Assembly (NCBI GenBank): GCA_019096065.1
Contig: JAGUCH010000005.1
Coordinates: 1,860,001-1,924,000 of the forward strand
DNA: 64,000 nt
Reading direction: 5' to 3'
Origin: Paracyclopina nana
Taxonomy: Eukaryota; Arthropoda; Copepoda; Cyclopoida; Cyclopettidae
Below, in pieces: positions 22,309 to 36,295 of this stretch. The first letter of the stretch is position 1; each line of letters opens with the position of its first letter. The notes beneath the pieces are model-generated. The model worked only from the letters and a program-made list of their open reading frames with translations. It searched no databases and was not told the origin of the DNA. The position numbers were made by a program, and so were the translations under genes.

Positions 22309-25300
22309 GCATTTCAAACATATCTTTAATTAAAACCAGTTCATTCTGAGCAGAAGGAAACAGTAGATATTTTCCACATTTTTTTAAGTTGGCACATCTG
22401 CTTTCAAAGCATTTTGCAGTGGATTAAGCTATCTAAAATCCCCAAAAGATGAGGATGATGGAGAGTAAGTTGGTAAATCTTCTTTGGAAGTGAATTTTAA
22501 GCAGATTTCCTTCCTCCCCCATCATGTGTGAAAATTTGCCCGAAAAAAGTTTGTAATTTACCATATCATCACTCCATTCCATGGGCTCAGATAATTTTGT
22601 TTGGATAGTGGTGGAAAGTCTTGAAAGTAGCAGCAGGCCTTTGTACCCTCAAAAGTACTGTGCTACATTCAAGAAAAGATTGATTTTAGTCGTCCTTCCT
22701 CAATCTAGATACACAAAGGGTCTTAAAACATGTCTCATTTTAAAAAGTGTAAAAACAGAAAAAAGCTAAATCAGGAAAAGGAAATCAGTACATTGGTACT
22801 TTCTACTTTTAATGGTACTTTTTGAAATATGTGGTGCCCCAATGTGAGGGATGGCTGAAAATGGCGCCCTTTCTGCTTTTTTGTGTTGCTTTAGCTTACA
22901 AATGGGGTCCATGGCGCGGTAGTGGTTTTTGTTGCCGTTTCTCCATTAAATGGGCACTAACCTAGTTTTTCTTGAGAGATATCTTGCGATTCCCTGTCAT
23001 TGCTTAATGGCCCAGTTCAAATAACAAGTACGACCTTTCCAGTTATGAAGTCATTTTCCCTTCAACGATGCAGAAGAATGGCTGTTATTTATTAGCTCAA
23101 GGCCGATTTGTCTTGATTCTCCTTTTTTAATTACTTTTTTATCCCACTGTGCTGCTGCTGCAGTGCCGTTGTGTCATGTGCCAGCTGTTGTTGTCTTTTT
23201 AGAAAGTAATTAGCACAAATTGATGGAGATGGATGAAGTTGGCAAAATGAGTTAATCCAGCCCAAACTTGGCTTGAAATTGCCTTGATGCAAAAGTGAAA
23301 GCCCCTTTTGTGATCCTAGCATAACCTAAATAGCTTGCAGTCTAGTGGTGTACTTGACAATTGCATCCACTTTGCAAATATAAGGCAGTCGTTGCTTTCC
23401 AATCAAAAACAGATCCACAGGATAAAAATCAACTCTTACCAGAAATACTGTTTTATGCAATTCTCGAGATGTGTAAGCTTTTTCCCCTTTTTTTGCCCAA
23501 CTGGTAATAGCAATTGGCATGCCCCAAAACATGACTTTCCCTAGTTCTCTCCATAAGAAATGACTTTCTAAGCAACGGATGATTTCACTTGGCTCAATAT
23601 TACACGATTCTATATATATGGCATAGATAGCTGCGGAATGGGAAAGCAGACTATTGCCAGAATAAATGCTTATAAACTCTGTAACGTTAAAGGGAACAAT
23701 ATGCTAGGATTTTCATTTCTAGTAACGCAACCTAGCTGTTTTAAAGGCTTTGTTTTTAGCTTCTTGGTCTCACCCTGGAAAAGCTGCTTCGAGCTTGTAA
23801 TTGTCTGGCTTTGTATGAAAGACATGGGGGAGGGAAGGATTGGTCTGTAAAATATGGATATGGGCCGATGAAGTCGAAAACTGCTCCAACAAAACAATAA
23901 GCCATTGTTCCACATTTTCCCCCATCCTCCTTTAATTTCCGACAGCTCTGTGTGCAAGAGTGCCAAACTTTAACCAATAATAAAGCCCAAAAGTCTTTTG
24001 TGCGCCCGCCGCTTTAATTTCCGCCCTTTTAACTCATTCTTGGCCGTTTTAGCCTCGAACCAAAAAATGATAACCATTATCAGTAATGTTAGGGCCCACA
24101 TGTAGTAACATGGCGCCCAACGTGGGGCAGATTCTCACCTTGAATTGGAACTGAAATCACCAAATGAGGACTTGGCATTTTTTGCCCTCTTTTCCTTGGA
24201 TGTTCCCTCTGTGGTTGTAGCAGCAGAAGTCTTATACTATGTTTTTGCATGGCCAATAATCTCATTTCTCCGGTGGCTTAGCCTGGGGAATCCACGATGT
24301 TTCTTCTTGGCCTTAATCCCGTGTTATTCCCACGCTTATGGTTGCAATAGAATACACAAGTCACAAAGGGGCAACTCAGTTGCAAAAATCCACACACACT
24401 ATGGCTTCTCTTTAGTGTGGTTCAAAATGAAAGCAATTAAAAATTAGAGCGAGCCTCAAACTGGATAAGTGCTGAGTATCATTAGGCGAAAAGTCAAATA
24501 CCCCTTTTGCCCTTTGGGGAATTCCATGAAGCCTACTTGAAAAGTTGCCAAGGAGAAAGGCTGGGTCCTTTTCCGAAAATCCCCTTTAGTGCCTAGAAAG
24601 ATGAATGGATTGACTGATCTTGATTTTGTAGCACTCCTAATGAGAACCAATTCTTCTCTTATCAATACATCAACTGATTAATTCCAAATCTTGACTGTAC
24701 GTATGGTAAAGGGGGGAAGTTGGGGGAGGTCTTTATTGGACCATTACATTCAATGGCTTGATGTCGAATTCAATTTCTTGTTGGCTTCAAGCTACGCTAA
24801 GTCGGTTCAGATCCGGACATTAATCTTAATGCCTGAAATACGCTCTTGCAAGGTCATTTATTTGAATTCAGCACATAAAGTGCAATGTGGCAAATCTGGA
24901 ACTTTCAATATGGCTCGCAAAGGCCAGAAAAAGAGTGGACGATATAATTATTTTAAGCTTGTCGTTTTATAAATAAATTTGGTTTGTTAGTTGGCAATTG
25001 ATAACAATCCAGATCTTATTAATCATCAATGATATTAAAGGGAACAAGGTCCGGATTATTGTAATGGAAATAACATAATGGAAAAAATAGATTCAGCTGA
25101 TATTTGCGTAACTTCTTTAGCGTTTAGTAAATACTTTGTTAGCGAGCAATTTCATTAGGCGATTAGCAAAGTTTCACTGGGTAAATTCCGAAGGTGCAAG
25201 CAGGTATCAAGGAAGTTGCCCAAACTTTGGCCACCCTTATTGAAAGGGTCAGATTTCTCACTTTTGGCCTTTCATCCTGAATTTCGGATAGTTTGAGCCA

Positions 25301-26637
25301 TTGTTGGACCTTACTTGAATGAAAGTCTTTTGACGTTAAAGGGGGGAGGGAATCTATTGTATTTCAGCAAACAGGAAAGTATGTCCAAAGAAGGTCACAC
25401 TGCAATCTTGTTCACAACGCTAGACACTTTTAGGAATGTCCCAGGGGGATCCTTGATTTATACCCTTTCACCGGGTGTGATGCATTCAAAATCCTGACTT
25501 CAGCCGCTTCGCAAGTACTTTCAAGTTTATAAAACACCCACGAAATACGAAATTTTCCTCAGTTTGCAAAGTTTGTTAATCGATAACGAAGGCTTTTGGC
25601 TCTTACTTTTTTTAAAGGTTTCCCAATAATTTTCATAATTAAGCTAAATCAATCCACAAACATAAAAAGTTTTATTTCAAAATTATGAATTATGTGAGCT
25701 AAAAATTACTAAATTAAGCACTGATCTTCAAATTAGCTAGCTTTAAAATTGAGATTCTCAGAAAGCTTTTTAATGAGAGGTTGCGAGACTGCAATAGTCA
25801 ATCTTGCGTTATGATGCTCGATATTAAGCAGGTTTTGCATCTGCCATCGCAAACTCACTTTGTATGAAAAATTTCTTATTCTGAAAAGGCCAAATTTTTA
25901 GCTAAAATTGCTTTCATTAAGTGCGTTATTTGATTATGGAATTAAGGAAAATTACCAAACTTTATCTTTTTCCATCTGTTTTTCCTTTCAAAAAAAGCTT
26001 TTTGTGGGCTTTTTCCCTTCAGCCCACATGGAATTCTTCTTCCATCTCTTCTGACATTTTTATGACTTCTCCTTATCCCACAGTGCTTGGAATCATGTTT
26101 TTTGTAGTCATTTTTATCCCCCGCCTTGAATGGCATTTCCCGCTCTCCCTCGACTACAGACGAATTTGCCGCATTTGCGCCATATCCTCTAAATATCCTG
26201 CACCCGAAAAGCAGAATAGACTAATTTTTCAACTTTTTTTTGTCCCTCAGCACAAAAGAAATGCATTGTTGTGCATCTGCCAATTTCCACTTCAGACTTG
26301 GCATATTTATTGCACCAAACTGTTGCAGTCAAAAAGTCTCGTATTCGTTTTTATGATTTCACGGAATTCCCATGGGAGGAAACCGTTATATTTTCCCTTT
26401 TTTCTCTAAAATGCAGAAACTTTTTTCAAGGTCTCTGATCAGCTTTATTATTGTGAAAGCTGATAAGAAAAGGGATTAGAAAGTTTCTGACAAACATTTC
26501 AAGCATATCCTTAGCTGCTGCAAAATATAACTAGATTTCAGCAGAAATTGGATTAGCTTAGCTCCACTCAATTTTCACTATGAAAACGACCTTATTTGTA
26601 GGGGTGCTGATGCAGTGCGCAAGTCAATAACAGTCGC
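22309..26637. other. intergenic region, no gene recognised
   Basis: About 4.3 kb of A+T-rich DNA between two convergent genes. The longest open frame (25921-26409, plus) is hydrophobic low-complexity translation of T-rich DNA and is not supported as a gene. A (CTG)n run of about five units is at 23151-23163. CACWGTGGG-type words are at 23143-23151 and 26077-26085. Confidence 0.5.
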
Positions 26638-26643
26638 TTTTAT
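26638..26643 (-). terminator. poly(A) signal of the ARL4-like gene
   Basis: AATAAA on the minus strand, about 34 bases past the stop codon at 26677-26679. Confidence 0.6.
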
Positions 26644-26676
26644 TATTGATGTTATTTGCAGTGATAACAATATTTT

Positions 26677-28625
26677 TCATCTCGTTTTATTTCTGGCTCG
26701 TTTCTTTTGCTTTTTTCGCTTCACGATCAGTTCATGAGTTGAATCCAGGGCAAAATCTAGGCCTTCGCCAGTGACTGCACAAGCAGGCTCCAAATGCCAC
26801 AGTTGTCCCGGCCCAAATTCGTTCAATCCCAAGTATTTTTCAAGCTCACCGCCAGACTTGGCTGTAGGTAAATCCTGGAAGGAAGCAAGCAGGGAAGAAA
26901 ATAAGAGTGAAGTCCTCTTCATATGTTTTCAAGCCTTTTTGATATTCAGTGCATGATGCTGAATATCAAGGACGACGTGGTGAAGAAGCTCACTTTTTTC
27001 TAGCTTGCCAAAATTCACAAACTTTGATGCTGCCATCTTAAAAAATGGTGGACTTTTTTCCATCTGTGTTTTTGCTCAAAAAATAGTTTGGGCATTTTGG
27101 GGGGGCCTCTCAAGGACACATGCCTTTCAGCCAATGACAAGCACGAAAATTGGCTTGTCACTCAAAAACTCACAACATAATAAAGTGTATTTCAATTTTT
27201 GTCCATCTTTTGCTCATTACGTACCTGCTTGTTAGCAATGACCAACAATGGCACTCCAACATTTTCTGGAGTCCTCATGATCCTATGCAGTTCCAATTTG
27301 GCCTCTTCCATCCTCTCCACGTCAGTGGAATCCACGACGAAGATAATTGCGTCAGTGGCCCGCGTATAAGGCCGCCATAAAGGCCGCACCTTCTCCTGTC
27401 CGCCCACGTCCCACACCAGAAAAGTAAGGCCACGTGACCTGCCCGCAGATCCTCGTACACGCTCACAATTGAACCCAATCGTGGGCACCGTATTGACATA
27501 TTGATCAAATTTGAGCCTGTAGAGCACTGTGGATTTCCCAGCTGAGTCCAGACCAACCATGACCACGTGGTGGTCCTCTTTGAGGCTTGGCAAAGCGTCG
27601 ATCAGAGCTGAGGTGCCTTTGCCCACTTTATCGCCCACGTGGGTCACCCATGAGACCATGCTTTTGACACATTCTGACACGACCTAAAAAAAGGCAATAT
27701 TTATATTATATGTTAAAGTTTACTGAGAAAATCTTGCGCAAGCCTTGGAAAAATTATTAAATAAAGCAGTACAACTTAGCTGGTGTAAATATTTAAAAAA
27801 GCAATCTCAGATTGACAAGATGAATGCATTTTTTGGGAGGAAAACTTTTTCGCGGAAAATAGGAAGGGGAGTTGTTGTTGTTGGCCATGGTGATATCACA
27901 TTAATTACCTGATTTTTGTTGGCATTTGTGCTTTTCAGGTCATAGCTGCTTTCCTCACTGGCCACCGAATCTAGAGCTGAATAGCTGTTACTCAAAGGTC
28001 TTCTGGGGCCCAAACTGGTTCGACCGCAGCAACCGGTTAATCTAGGAAAGTCAGCCGATGTCTCAGCTGTTGGCGTCTCCACCGGAGGATAAGCTGAGAT
28101 CCATTGTGCATTCAAAGGATCATTTTTGAAGTATGCTGTTGTCTGATGAGGTTTAACCAGTTTCTTGGGAGTTCCTGACGGGCTAGAGGGAGCTGACTTG
28201 TGCGGCTTCAAAGTGGCACTTTTCGACCCATTCTGGCCACTTTTGGCTTTGCGTGACCTCGACTTGGACCGGTTATTGTTGTGCTGCTGACAATTGGGGT
28301 TTTGGCATTTTTTGCTCGGATTTGACTGCTGTTGCCTTCTCTGCCTTGCAATGGCAGTGGCGCCATCTGGGCTGGACTGGTTAACCATTTGACCATAAAC
28401 CGGCTGATGGTGGTACACCACTTGGCAAGGAACCACATGAGTGGTGGTTTGACCAGTTTTGAATATAACAGGCTGTTGCATTACAATCGGATTGACCGGT
28501 TGATGGTAGATGATTTTTCTTGGTGGATTTGGCGTGTGACTGGCCGCCATTTTGCCATGAACCCGGCAATAACAAACTGCATGAACCTTGGCACTAGGTT
28601 GAGGTGAGTAAAATGAAGGATCCAT
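26677..28625 (-). CDS. Arl4: ARL4-like small GTPase with long N-terminal extension (457 aa)
   Basis: ARF-family GTPase; ARL4 proteins act at the plasma membrane, where they recruit ARNO/cytohesin and promote actin remodelling. Coding exons are 28625-27909, 27683-27225 and 26874-26677, all joined in phase 0. G motifs: P-loop GLDSAGKS (283-290), switch I Thr in PTIGF (about 307), WDVGGQE (330-336), NKQD (390-393, split by the second intron) and the alanine-containing G5 loop. The ERMEEAK segment and the C-terminal Lys/Arg tail (about 442-457, a membrane and nuclear localisation signal in the family) identify ARL4 rather than ARF. Residues 1-239 are an added Pro/Gln/Ser/Asn-rich and basic region with no known domain. 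Ordinary ARL4 is about 200 residues and starts with a myristoylated Met-Gly; that site is absent here unless another first exon is used. The first coding exon is preceded by a CCTTGCAG acceptor, so an upstream untranslated exon exists but was not found. Confidence 0.85.
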
Positions 28626-31530
28626 GATTTTCTGCAAGGAAAAAGCACATTTTGAGAAGGGCTTAGTAATTGCTGGGAATATTTTTCCACGAGCTCAAAC
28701 AAAGTTTAAAAGACTCCCCAGTTTATAGGGGGGGTTAAAAAAGAGAGGATTTCCTCATATTTGCTTTGGGGATTGACCCAATTCCGAACTATTGCTGTTG
28801 TTTGCAGTTTGTTACAGAAACACACCATATTTTGTAATTAAAGCTGTAACAGTCCTCAATTAAAGTTAATGCGCCCATGTAGTAGTAACTGCCCATTTTT
28901 CCGCAAAATGACCGATGTAGTAGGAATGGCACCCATTTTGTGCAAAATCTCGTTCTGCAGAAAATCACATAATTCAAGAAGAGAAACCTGATGAGAATTG
29001 GCAGCCTCAAAAATGCCTCCAATTTGGACCTTGTGATTCACAATATGTAGTAGACTCAAAGGAGCTCAGAAATGGGTATATATACCAGGTTATATTTGGT
29101 AAATAATAACAAGGGTGCTGCAGTATGCTATGTATATAGAGCTGACCAAAGCTAATATGATTAACTGATTGTTTGGTGACTACAAATACTTTTGTAGCGC
29201 AGCCCTTTGACCAGCAGCCAGCATGCAAAGCTTTATACCTAATTAAAAAGCCTTGCTTTTCACATGAAAGGCTCACTTCTGGCCTTTGTGGAAATGCAGC
29301 TACAAAAGAGGCCTGGATATCCAAGATTTCCTTGGAAACCCGTCAACAAAGCTGAAATTGCCTGTTTACATGGCTGCCAAAAGCTCAAATACCAGTTTGG
29401 ATTTTATGCTCCTGAAAAGCTGGTTTTGATGGGAAAACTCGAAATAAAAGCCTGCGGTACGAGGGAAGATTAGCGAGCAGATTTTGCTTCAGATCTCAGC
29501 CAAAATTTGGGCCAAAAGGGAAAAAAGTTTTGCCTGAATACTTTACCAAGAGGATCAAGAAGAACCGGATGATTACGGATTTTGCGACCTAATTTTCTAC
29601 ACCCTCTCGATTTTACTAGTATCTCATAAATTGATCTCAAAAGGGGCAAAAATGAAAAAATCTTGTTCGGTGCGAAAACTCGATTTTATCTCCCACTTTG
29701 TGAGATTCTTGTCATCGCATGTGAATCTAACTTTGGAGCCTTCAGTCAAAGAATGTATATACCACCACCCTTCCTTTCTACCATAGCGCATACCAGAGAA
29801 TGTGTGTACTTGTTCCGTGCCTGGAACCATAAAAAAGTTTGGCTTACTCTTTCATGTTGTTGCCTTGCTCACAGTGGGGTAAATGCCTACTAAATAATAC
29901 CCCTATTCGGAATACGCTCACTTCATCGTGTCCCTAGATGGAAAACCTACCCTGCTGACATAATGGCAAACTTTCTGTGTTATTTAGCTCAGAAGGAATT
30001 ATTCATGTTTAACCTCAATTTTTGCTGCTTGGCTGCTGAATATGAGTTTATTTAAGCAAATACGCCCCACTGTGGGCAAACATGAAAGATGAGAAAATAA
30101 TGAGCTGAGAGTGAGAGAAAACTCCACCCTTTATTGAGCAGAATGTTGTTTCTTTCAACATCCTACGTAAGTATACCACCATGTTCTATGTAGAAAGTGT
30201 CCGGTAGAAGTAAGTAAGGGAAGAATGTCAGAGTTATTTTTATTAGTATTTTGCTTTTCGTGTGCCTGTTCTGCAGCCATGGAAATTGGGTCAAAATTAA
30301 CTCATGAGAGCAAATTGACCCAAAGATGTTGTTGGCAAACAACCCCAAGAAGAACTAGGGAGAACAAGGGGGACAAATTAGTGGGCCCAAGCTCATGTGA
30401 TTTGCTGCAGAAAAATGCCAAAAAGGTGTCAAAATGTCACAAAAAGGTAAATTAATTATTCCACCTGCTAAAAACTGAACTAGGCCACAGTGGGCAAAAA
30501 GGAATTCAGACAACGCCCAATATTGTAGTGTAATAAAATTAAAATGGAGTTTTGGATGCCGCAGAATAAATTGTTAGTGCAATTAGTTTGATATTTTGTC
30601 TGAGATCTGCGTCATCTTAACAGACATTTTCAACACTTGGCCTGGTAAAACAATGATTTATTTGAAGTTTATTACAAAAAAACTGACTTGTCTAGCCATT
30701 AGGCAACTTTTTTCTTGGCAGCTGAAGAGGGCTGATCTTCTAAAAGTGACACTTTGTCTTGTTTGTTTGTAACTGGAGCAATACCCTTGATGTTTGCCTT
30801 TCCAGATTTCTAAGACATCAAAAGAGCATGTATTTAACCTACTCTCTGCTATGGCAAATGATCCATATTAAACTTAGTCATCTGCAAAGAGGTGTTGTTG
30901 TAATGAAATTTTGGTGGGCAGTAAAAAATGCTAATTTTTCAGGCATGAGAGAACAAAATAGCTTATATCATCATTCAAGCCAAATGCAACAGTAATTAAG
31001 GAAAAATATGTGATAAATAGCTGAGATCAAGTCAAGCATTCAGGGAATGAACTCAAATATTTGCCTAAATTGTGGAAATCTCATTTGGAATCTTTTCCAA
31101 GTAGTACTTTTGTTGTTGGCACTTAGCTCACAAACTTGATTTTTTGGCACTGCAAATAAGAGCTTAAATAGGATGAGGCACATTTTTATGTGTGCGAAAA
31201 GCAAACATGGTGGAAAACAAGTTTGAGTCAGTATTATAGTAGTTGGGAAGAAAAAAAGGTATATACACACTAACTAACTAAGCCATCATTTTGTGAAGCT
31301 TCAGGGTCAGAAAACTGGGTAAGAAAATGCCTGGAATTTTGTTGTCATCTGATCCTGCGGTGTAATTGAGCAGAACATTTGCAAAAAAGGAAAGCTTCTG
31401 TTTTATCAATGCTTCAGGGACATCATGCATTACTCAATGAGCTAATCTAAATTCTGGAAATGTGTCTATTTCCTGTCATTCCTTGGTCCTTGAAAGATCA
31501 AGCGCAGGATAGTAATAATGAAAGACTTAA

Positions 31531-31655
31531 GGCGCCAACGTGGAAAACCGTTACAAGATAGTCTAGACTTGTTGGCGCCAATACTTGGCTTATTACTCTG
31601 ACTTTTCTACAACATAGTACTATGCTTAACAGTCTAGACTTTACTATTGGCGGCA
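31531..31655. repeat. second copy of the TCTAGAC/GGCGCC module
   Basis: GGCGCC at 31531-31536, AAAACCGTTA at 31544-31553, GTCTAGAC at 31561-31568, GGCGCC at 31574-31579, AGTCTAGACT at 31631-31640 and TTGGCGG at about 31648. The word set matches that of 5062-5157, with different spacing. Confidence 0.45.
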
Positions 31656-34600
31656 TATTGCTCAAATTTCACAGGGAGAGGCAGTTTTTTAAGGAGCCCT
31701 TTTTATGCGAATTTTGTGGAGTTTCGTATTTCTGAGTACAAGGCACAGTGATGATTAGAGTCGAAGCTCTCTTCAAAAAGGGGGAAGGTATGGTGTCCTA
31801 AGTATTCAAGTAGAAAAAAAATGGCACGTCCTAGATCCTGTTTTGTCAGGGAAGAAGGACACTGAGAAAGCCCAAAAGGCACAACAACTCACACTATGAG
31901 AAAAATAGACTTAGAAAGAACAAGCTCTAAAAAATATGTATATATTTGTATGGAAAAATTCCCTTCATAACTGGAAGTTGCATCACAGTTTTGCTTGGAT
32001 TATCTAAGGCTGTTTGAAAGTGTAAAAAAATATATACTCAGTGCTGAGTGATGGCCTTGAGAGGCCGAAAAAAAGGAGCCTGTATTGAAATCTACAAGTA
32101 TGCAGCCTTTTTTTGAGAGGCTTCTTTCATTACCAACAAATGAAGGCCGAAGGGAAAGTAAAGCTGATTTTTTTTTCGCAGGACTAGTCAATCAGTCCAT
32201 GTCCGTGACCCACATCATATACAAATGCAAATGACTTCTGTCAACCAACATCATTACTACATTATTACCTAAGCCACAGTGGGGAAAACATAGCTCAAAA
32301 TAAACAATAGAAAATTCCCTTATGTGATCATGCTTCATAGATTCAATTGAAGTTCTGCTCCCCACTGTGCTGTGTTCTTGATCAAGTTGAGAATAGGTTA
32401 ATATACTACATAAGACCAATATTGGAGAGAGCTTTAGACTACAAAGTGCTTTGCTATGTTCTTACCTACAAATATACTGCTCATTACTCTTTGTGCTAAT
32501 GCCATTTTCTACAGTAGCAGCGACAAGCTGGCAATCACCTGGCCAAAATGGCTCCTGAAAATGGCCTAATATCGAGGTGTCAGCTTTCTCTTCCAAAATG
32601 GATTTGAAAGTTACTGCAATCCCAGATACTTTCCAAAGTAGGAAATTAATGGACTTTCCAAATGTCCCACTTTTGGGCTTGGCGCGCTTCATCATTTGTT
32701 ACTGTGGGTGGCTTTGCAAGGTTTTCAGACTGAGGTTCCCTACGGTTTCTTAGGAACCCACGAACACATGAGGATTTTGACCAATTAGAAAAAAGTTGGA
32801 CTTTTCGACCAAAAAAGGAAGTAACTCCCCAAAGTGAGCAAAAGCTCAGCTACTGCAGAGGTCATAAACTTTTCACAAAAGAAGTAAAAGCCGCAGCTCA
32901 GCAACAGTGGTGACAATTTCGAGGCCTTGCCCACAAAAAATAAAAAAGAGCCTTTTTATGCCACAAGGAATGAATACAATTAGTTGACCAACGAAAAACT
33001 GCATCTGAGCTTGCCAAGTCTTGGCTTTGGGGACAACTGACATTCTGTTTTTGTCGTGGTTGGCTTGGGTTGATCTCGCAAGAAGATATCTGCAGATCTT
33101 CTGTGACTTTTTCATGACCTTTTATAGTATCATAATAGCTTTAGGAACCAAAAGATCAAGCCCAAAACCTTTTCTACTTCACAAATGGGCCAAAAAACTA
33201 AATCCATTTAGATTCGACTACATTAGGCTTAAACAGATTAGCCCTCATGCCTGGTTCTCTTTTGAGATAACGCAATAATAAAAAAGTGCTACCCGATTAT
33301 GGCAATAAATGTTTTGCCCTGTTGTTAATGTCCAAGCATGAAAACAGCCTTTTTTGGCAAATGTCACTAGCAGAGATTAAGTCAACAAAAATGAGGTTTC
33401 TTTCCTCTGCAGGCGTCATTAGTTGTTCACAGCAGTGAGCTTAGCTTGACTAACCTTTTTTCAGCTCTCTGCTATGTGACAAAATAAGGCAGCAAAGACT
33501 ACAGAGTCTTAATTCATGTGTGTTTTTTCCCAGATGTCCAGGCTATTTTTTTAGTAGCTCTGTAAAGGTTGAAGTGTTGCTGACAAATCATGTATCACTT
33601 CTAAGTAATTGTTTTCTGCCACTGCTGCTATGGGTATGTACTTGCAGGAATTTCTCAAATAATGGAGCTGTTTTCCTTTGTTTTCAAACTGGCTTTCCGC
33701 ATTTGAGAGCACACTCTGGAAAAAGTTGGGAATCATAAAAGCAAGTACGCATATCCTTGCTAAAATATGTATTCTTTTTTAAAAAGTACATTTACAATTA
33801 TGCAAAAGCAATTACTGCAATAAGCAAATACTGCATGACATGCAATTATGATGAGATACTACAGGATGGCAGCATTGTTACTCATGATGCAGAAATACAG
33901 CATAAAAGCCAGTATCCAATGTGCTATATTGTTTGTATTTGTATGCATGGCAAATAATGCTAAGCATCACTTTTAATGAATTTGCATGCAATTTTCACTC
34001 AGATTAAGGAGATTGATGCTGCAGCTTGCGTAAAATTGGGACTGTCAAGCTAAGAAATAGATAAATCAAAAGCATTGGTGAAATTTGAAGAAACGCAAAC
34101 TACTTTAAAGTACAATTTTTTATGAGCTATAAACTGGATAGAAATTAGAAAAAAAGCCCTCTGATCAATAAAGATGGTAAATGAAATTAGGAAAATGGCT
34201 TAATTCTCCTATTTTGTTGCATTTAATTCTGCGCAAATTTTCCCACAGTGCACTCCTTTATGCAGGCCAGATTTGAATAATGCAAAAGCGCAAAACCAAA
34301 ATGGCCAAGGCCTTTTTGCACCGCGCTTAATGCTTTCTCCCAAATTACAGCTCAATTTTCAGCAAGAACATAAATAAGATAAGCAAAGCTCACAACTCAG
34401 AGCACTGTAGGGACGAATTCTCGCGAGGCAATAAAAAAACCTAGACACAATAGGCATTTTATGGTCTCATTATGTGTCACTGTGTGCCTCAACATTTTGT
34501 GTTTGTGCAGCCGAGGCAAAATTGTCTCAGCACCAATAAGCACTATGGGAAGAGAGGCCTGGTAAAAGGTCAGAGCTGGGAAAAAGTCCATTATAAAGAA

Positions 34601-35469
34601 GGCCAAATTGGATAGAAAGTCAATCCCAAGGTCCCAAGGGATCTTGGAAATTGTGATCAGACCCAAAAATGTCACGTTTTCCAGCTTCCTCAAAGCAAAA
34701 TAGGCCCTAAACTATAGTTGGAAAAAGGGGACGCAGGTGCAATGATGAACTTATCACGGATACCTTACTTTCCTTAAAGAAGAATTGGCTTTTACTTCCA
34801 TTAATTTCTTGGCTAATTGTTTAAGTTAATAGCTTCCAATTAATTAGAGCAATTTTCGATTACATTACCTCCCATAATTATGATGATGGGAAAAGTTGCA
34901 AATTCTCTGAAGGTTGTTGCATTACACAGAAATGGCCAAAAAACGCCTAGGGAATTTCCAGATGAGACCTCGTTTGTGCAACAACATTTTGCTGGTCTGG
35001 CTCCGGCTAAAAAGCATAAATTTCCTGGCTTTTCCAGAGGAAAAAATGGTGATACTGCTTCCCTAATGGATTTCCGACCACGTTTCTTTTAAATTCAATT
35101 TAGCTTCAGTAGCTTAAAAGAAATATGATGCGAGATCACATGATATAACGTTGCATGCAAAAAAGATATTATCCCCTTATACCAAGTGGAAATCAAAACC
35201 TTGGCACTTTTTCAATCAGTTTTCTGCAGCAGTGAAAAAACTTATTTGACCTTGACTTTAGCGAAATCAATACTTCAGCTGCACTGCTTTAGTTTACAGT
35301 AGCTCTCCATTTTTATTGATTACTGAACTCCTTACCTTATTTATAGCGCTGAGAGAGTGGATAGGTGAATTTATCACTTTTTTGTCGCTACTACATCTGC
35401 CTTTGTTGGGCTTTGACTCGCGACTAAAAACTGACGTTTCTCTGCTGTTTCTGCGGCTTTTCAGCTCGC

Positions 35470-35540
35470 CGCGCTCGCATGAAGCGCCGCGGTCTGCGCG
35501 GTCACAGCGTGAGCAGGACCCGGGTTCGAACCCGCATGTC
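35470..35540 (+). other. GC-rich tRNA-like patch with a perfect B box
   Basis: GGTTCGAACCC inside CGGGTTCGAACCCG (about 35521-35534) is a perfect RNA polymerase III B box and T-arm hairpin, preceded by a GC-rich segment. I cannot fold a full cloverleaf and see no good A box. This may be a decayed tRNA or the head of a tRNA-derived SINE. Confidence 0.3.
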
Positions 35541-36295
35541 AGCAAAATTTACTGCCGCATCACAAATCTTCTTTTGCTTTTCTTCTTCCGCTTTAATCAT
35601 TATTTGTATGCTCTAGATTTCCAACTTTGCTCGAAAAGTGAAAATTCACAACAGGGTAAAACTTAGTTCATTTTTTGCAATTTCCCACCAAATAATGCAT
35701 GATATTTAGCTTAATTCACGCGATAAAATCAAACTTGGAATTATTGCCATGGGAAACTTTTTCATTAATTGCCATCATGTTGATGTTGCTGGCAAGAAAT
35801 GGAACGAGTTTTGCTGGTTTTCTGCTTTGATTAGCTTTATTTAACGATCTCGCTCTGTTGTTGTATATTGCAGCCATTTTTTGCCATTTTGGCACATCCA
35901 ATAGCAAGCTTCTGTAATTGACTCGAGAATGACTCATTCATTCAGATGCATTCTTCGTCTCACAAATTCCAAGCGAGCGGAGCAGAAATGGAGCGCATCG
36001 TGACTGAATTAATTGATTTCGGCACTTTTACAAACGTCCTGCCAAAAAAACCTCTATAGCAACAGAAGGCAATTTGCTCACGATTTTAAATTGAGTCAGC
36101 TTTCGATTTTGGACTTCTAGCCTCATAATACGCAGTTTTGATGCTTCCCAGATGTTGTACTGGTTCTAGATTAGCTACAGAAATTGGTTTCACGCTTCTG
36201 TGACTCAGAATTGTTGAATGGAGAGCAGCATCTGAAAAAAGACTGGAAAGTAGGGAATAAGTTTAAACATCATATAACCAAGCTAATCAGCTGTT

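Noticed and set aside
25921-26409. 162-codon plus-strand frame in intergenic DNA
   Set aside because: Hydrophobic and aromatic low-complexity translation of T-rich sequence, no homology recognised, no splice context or poly(A) signal.
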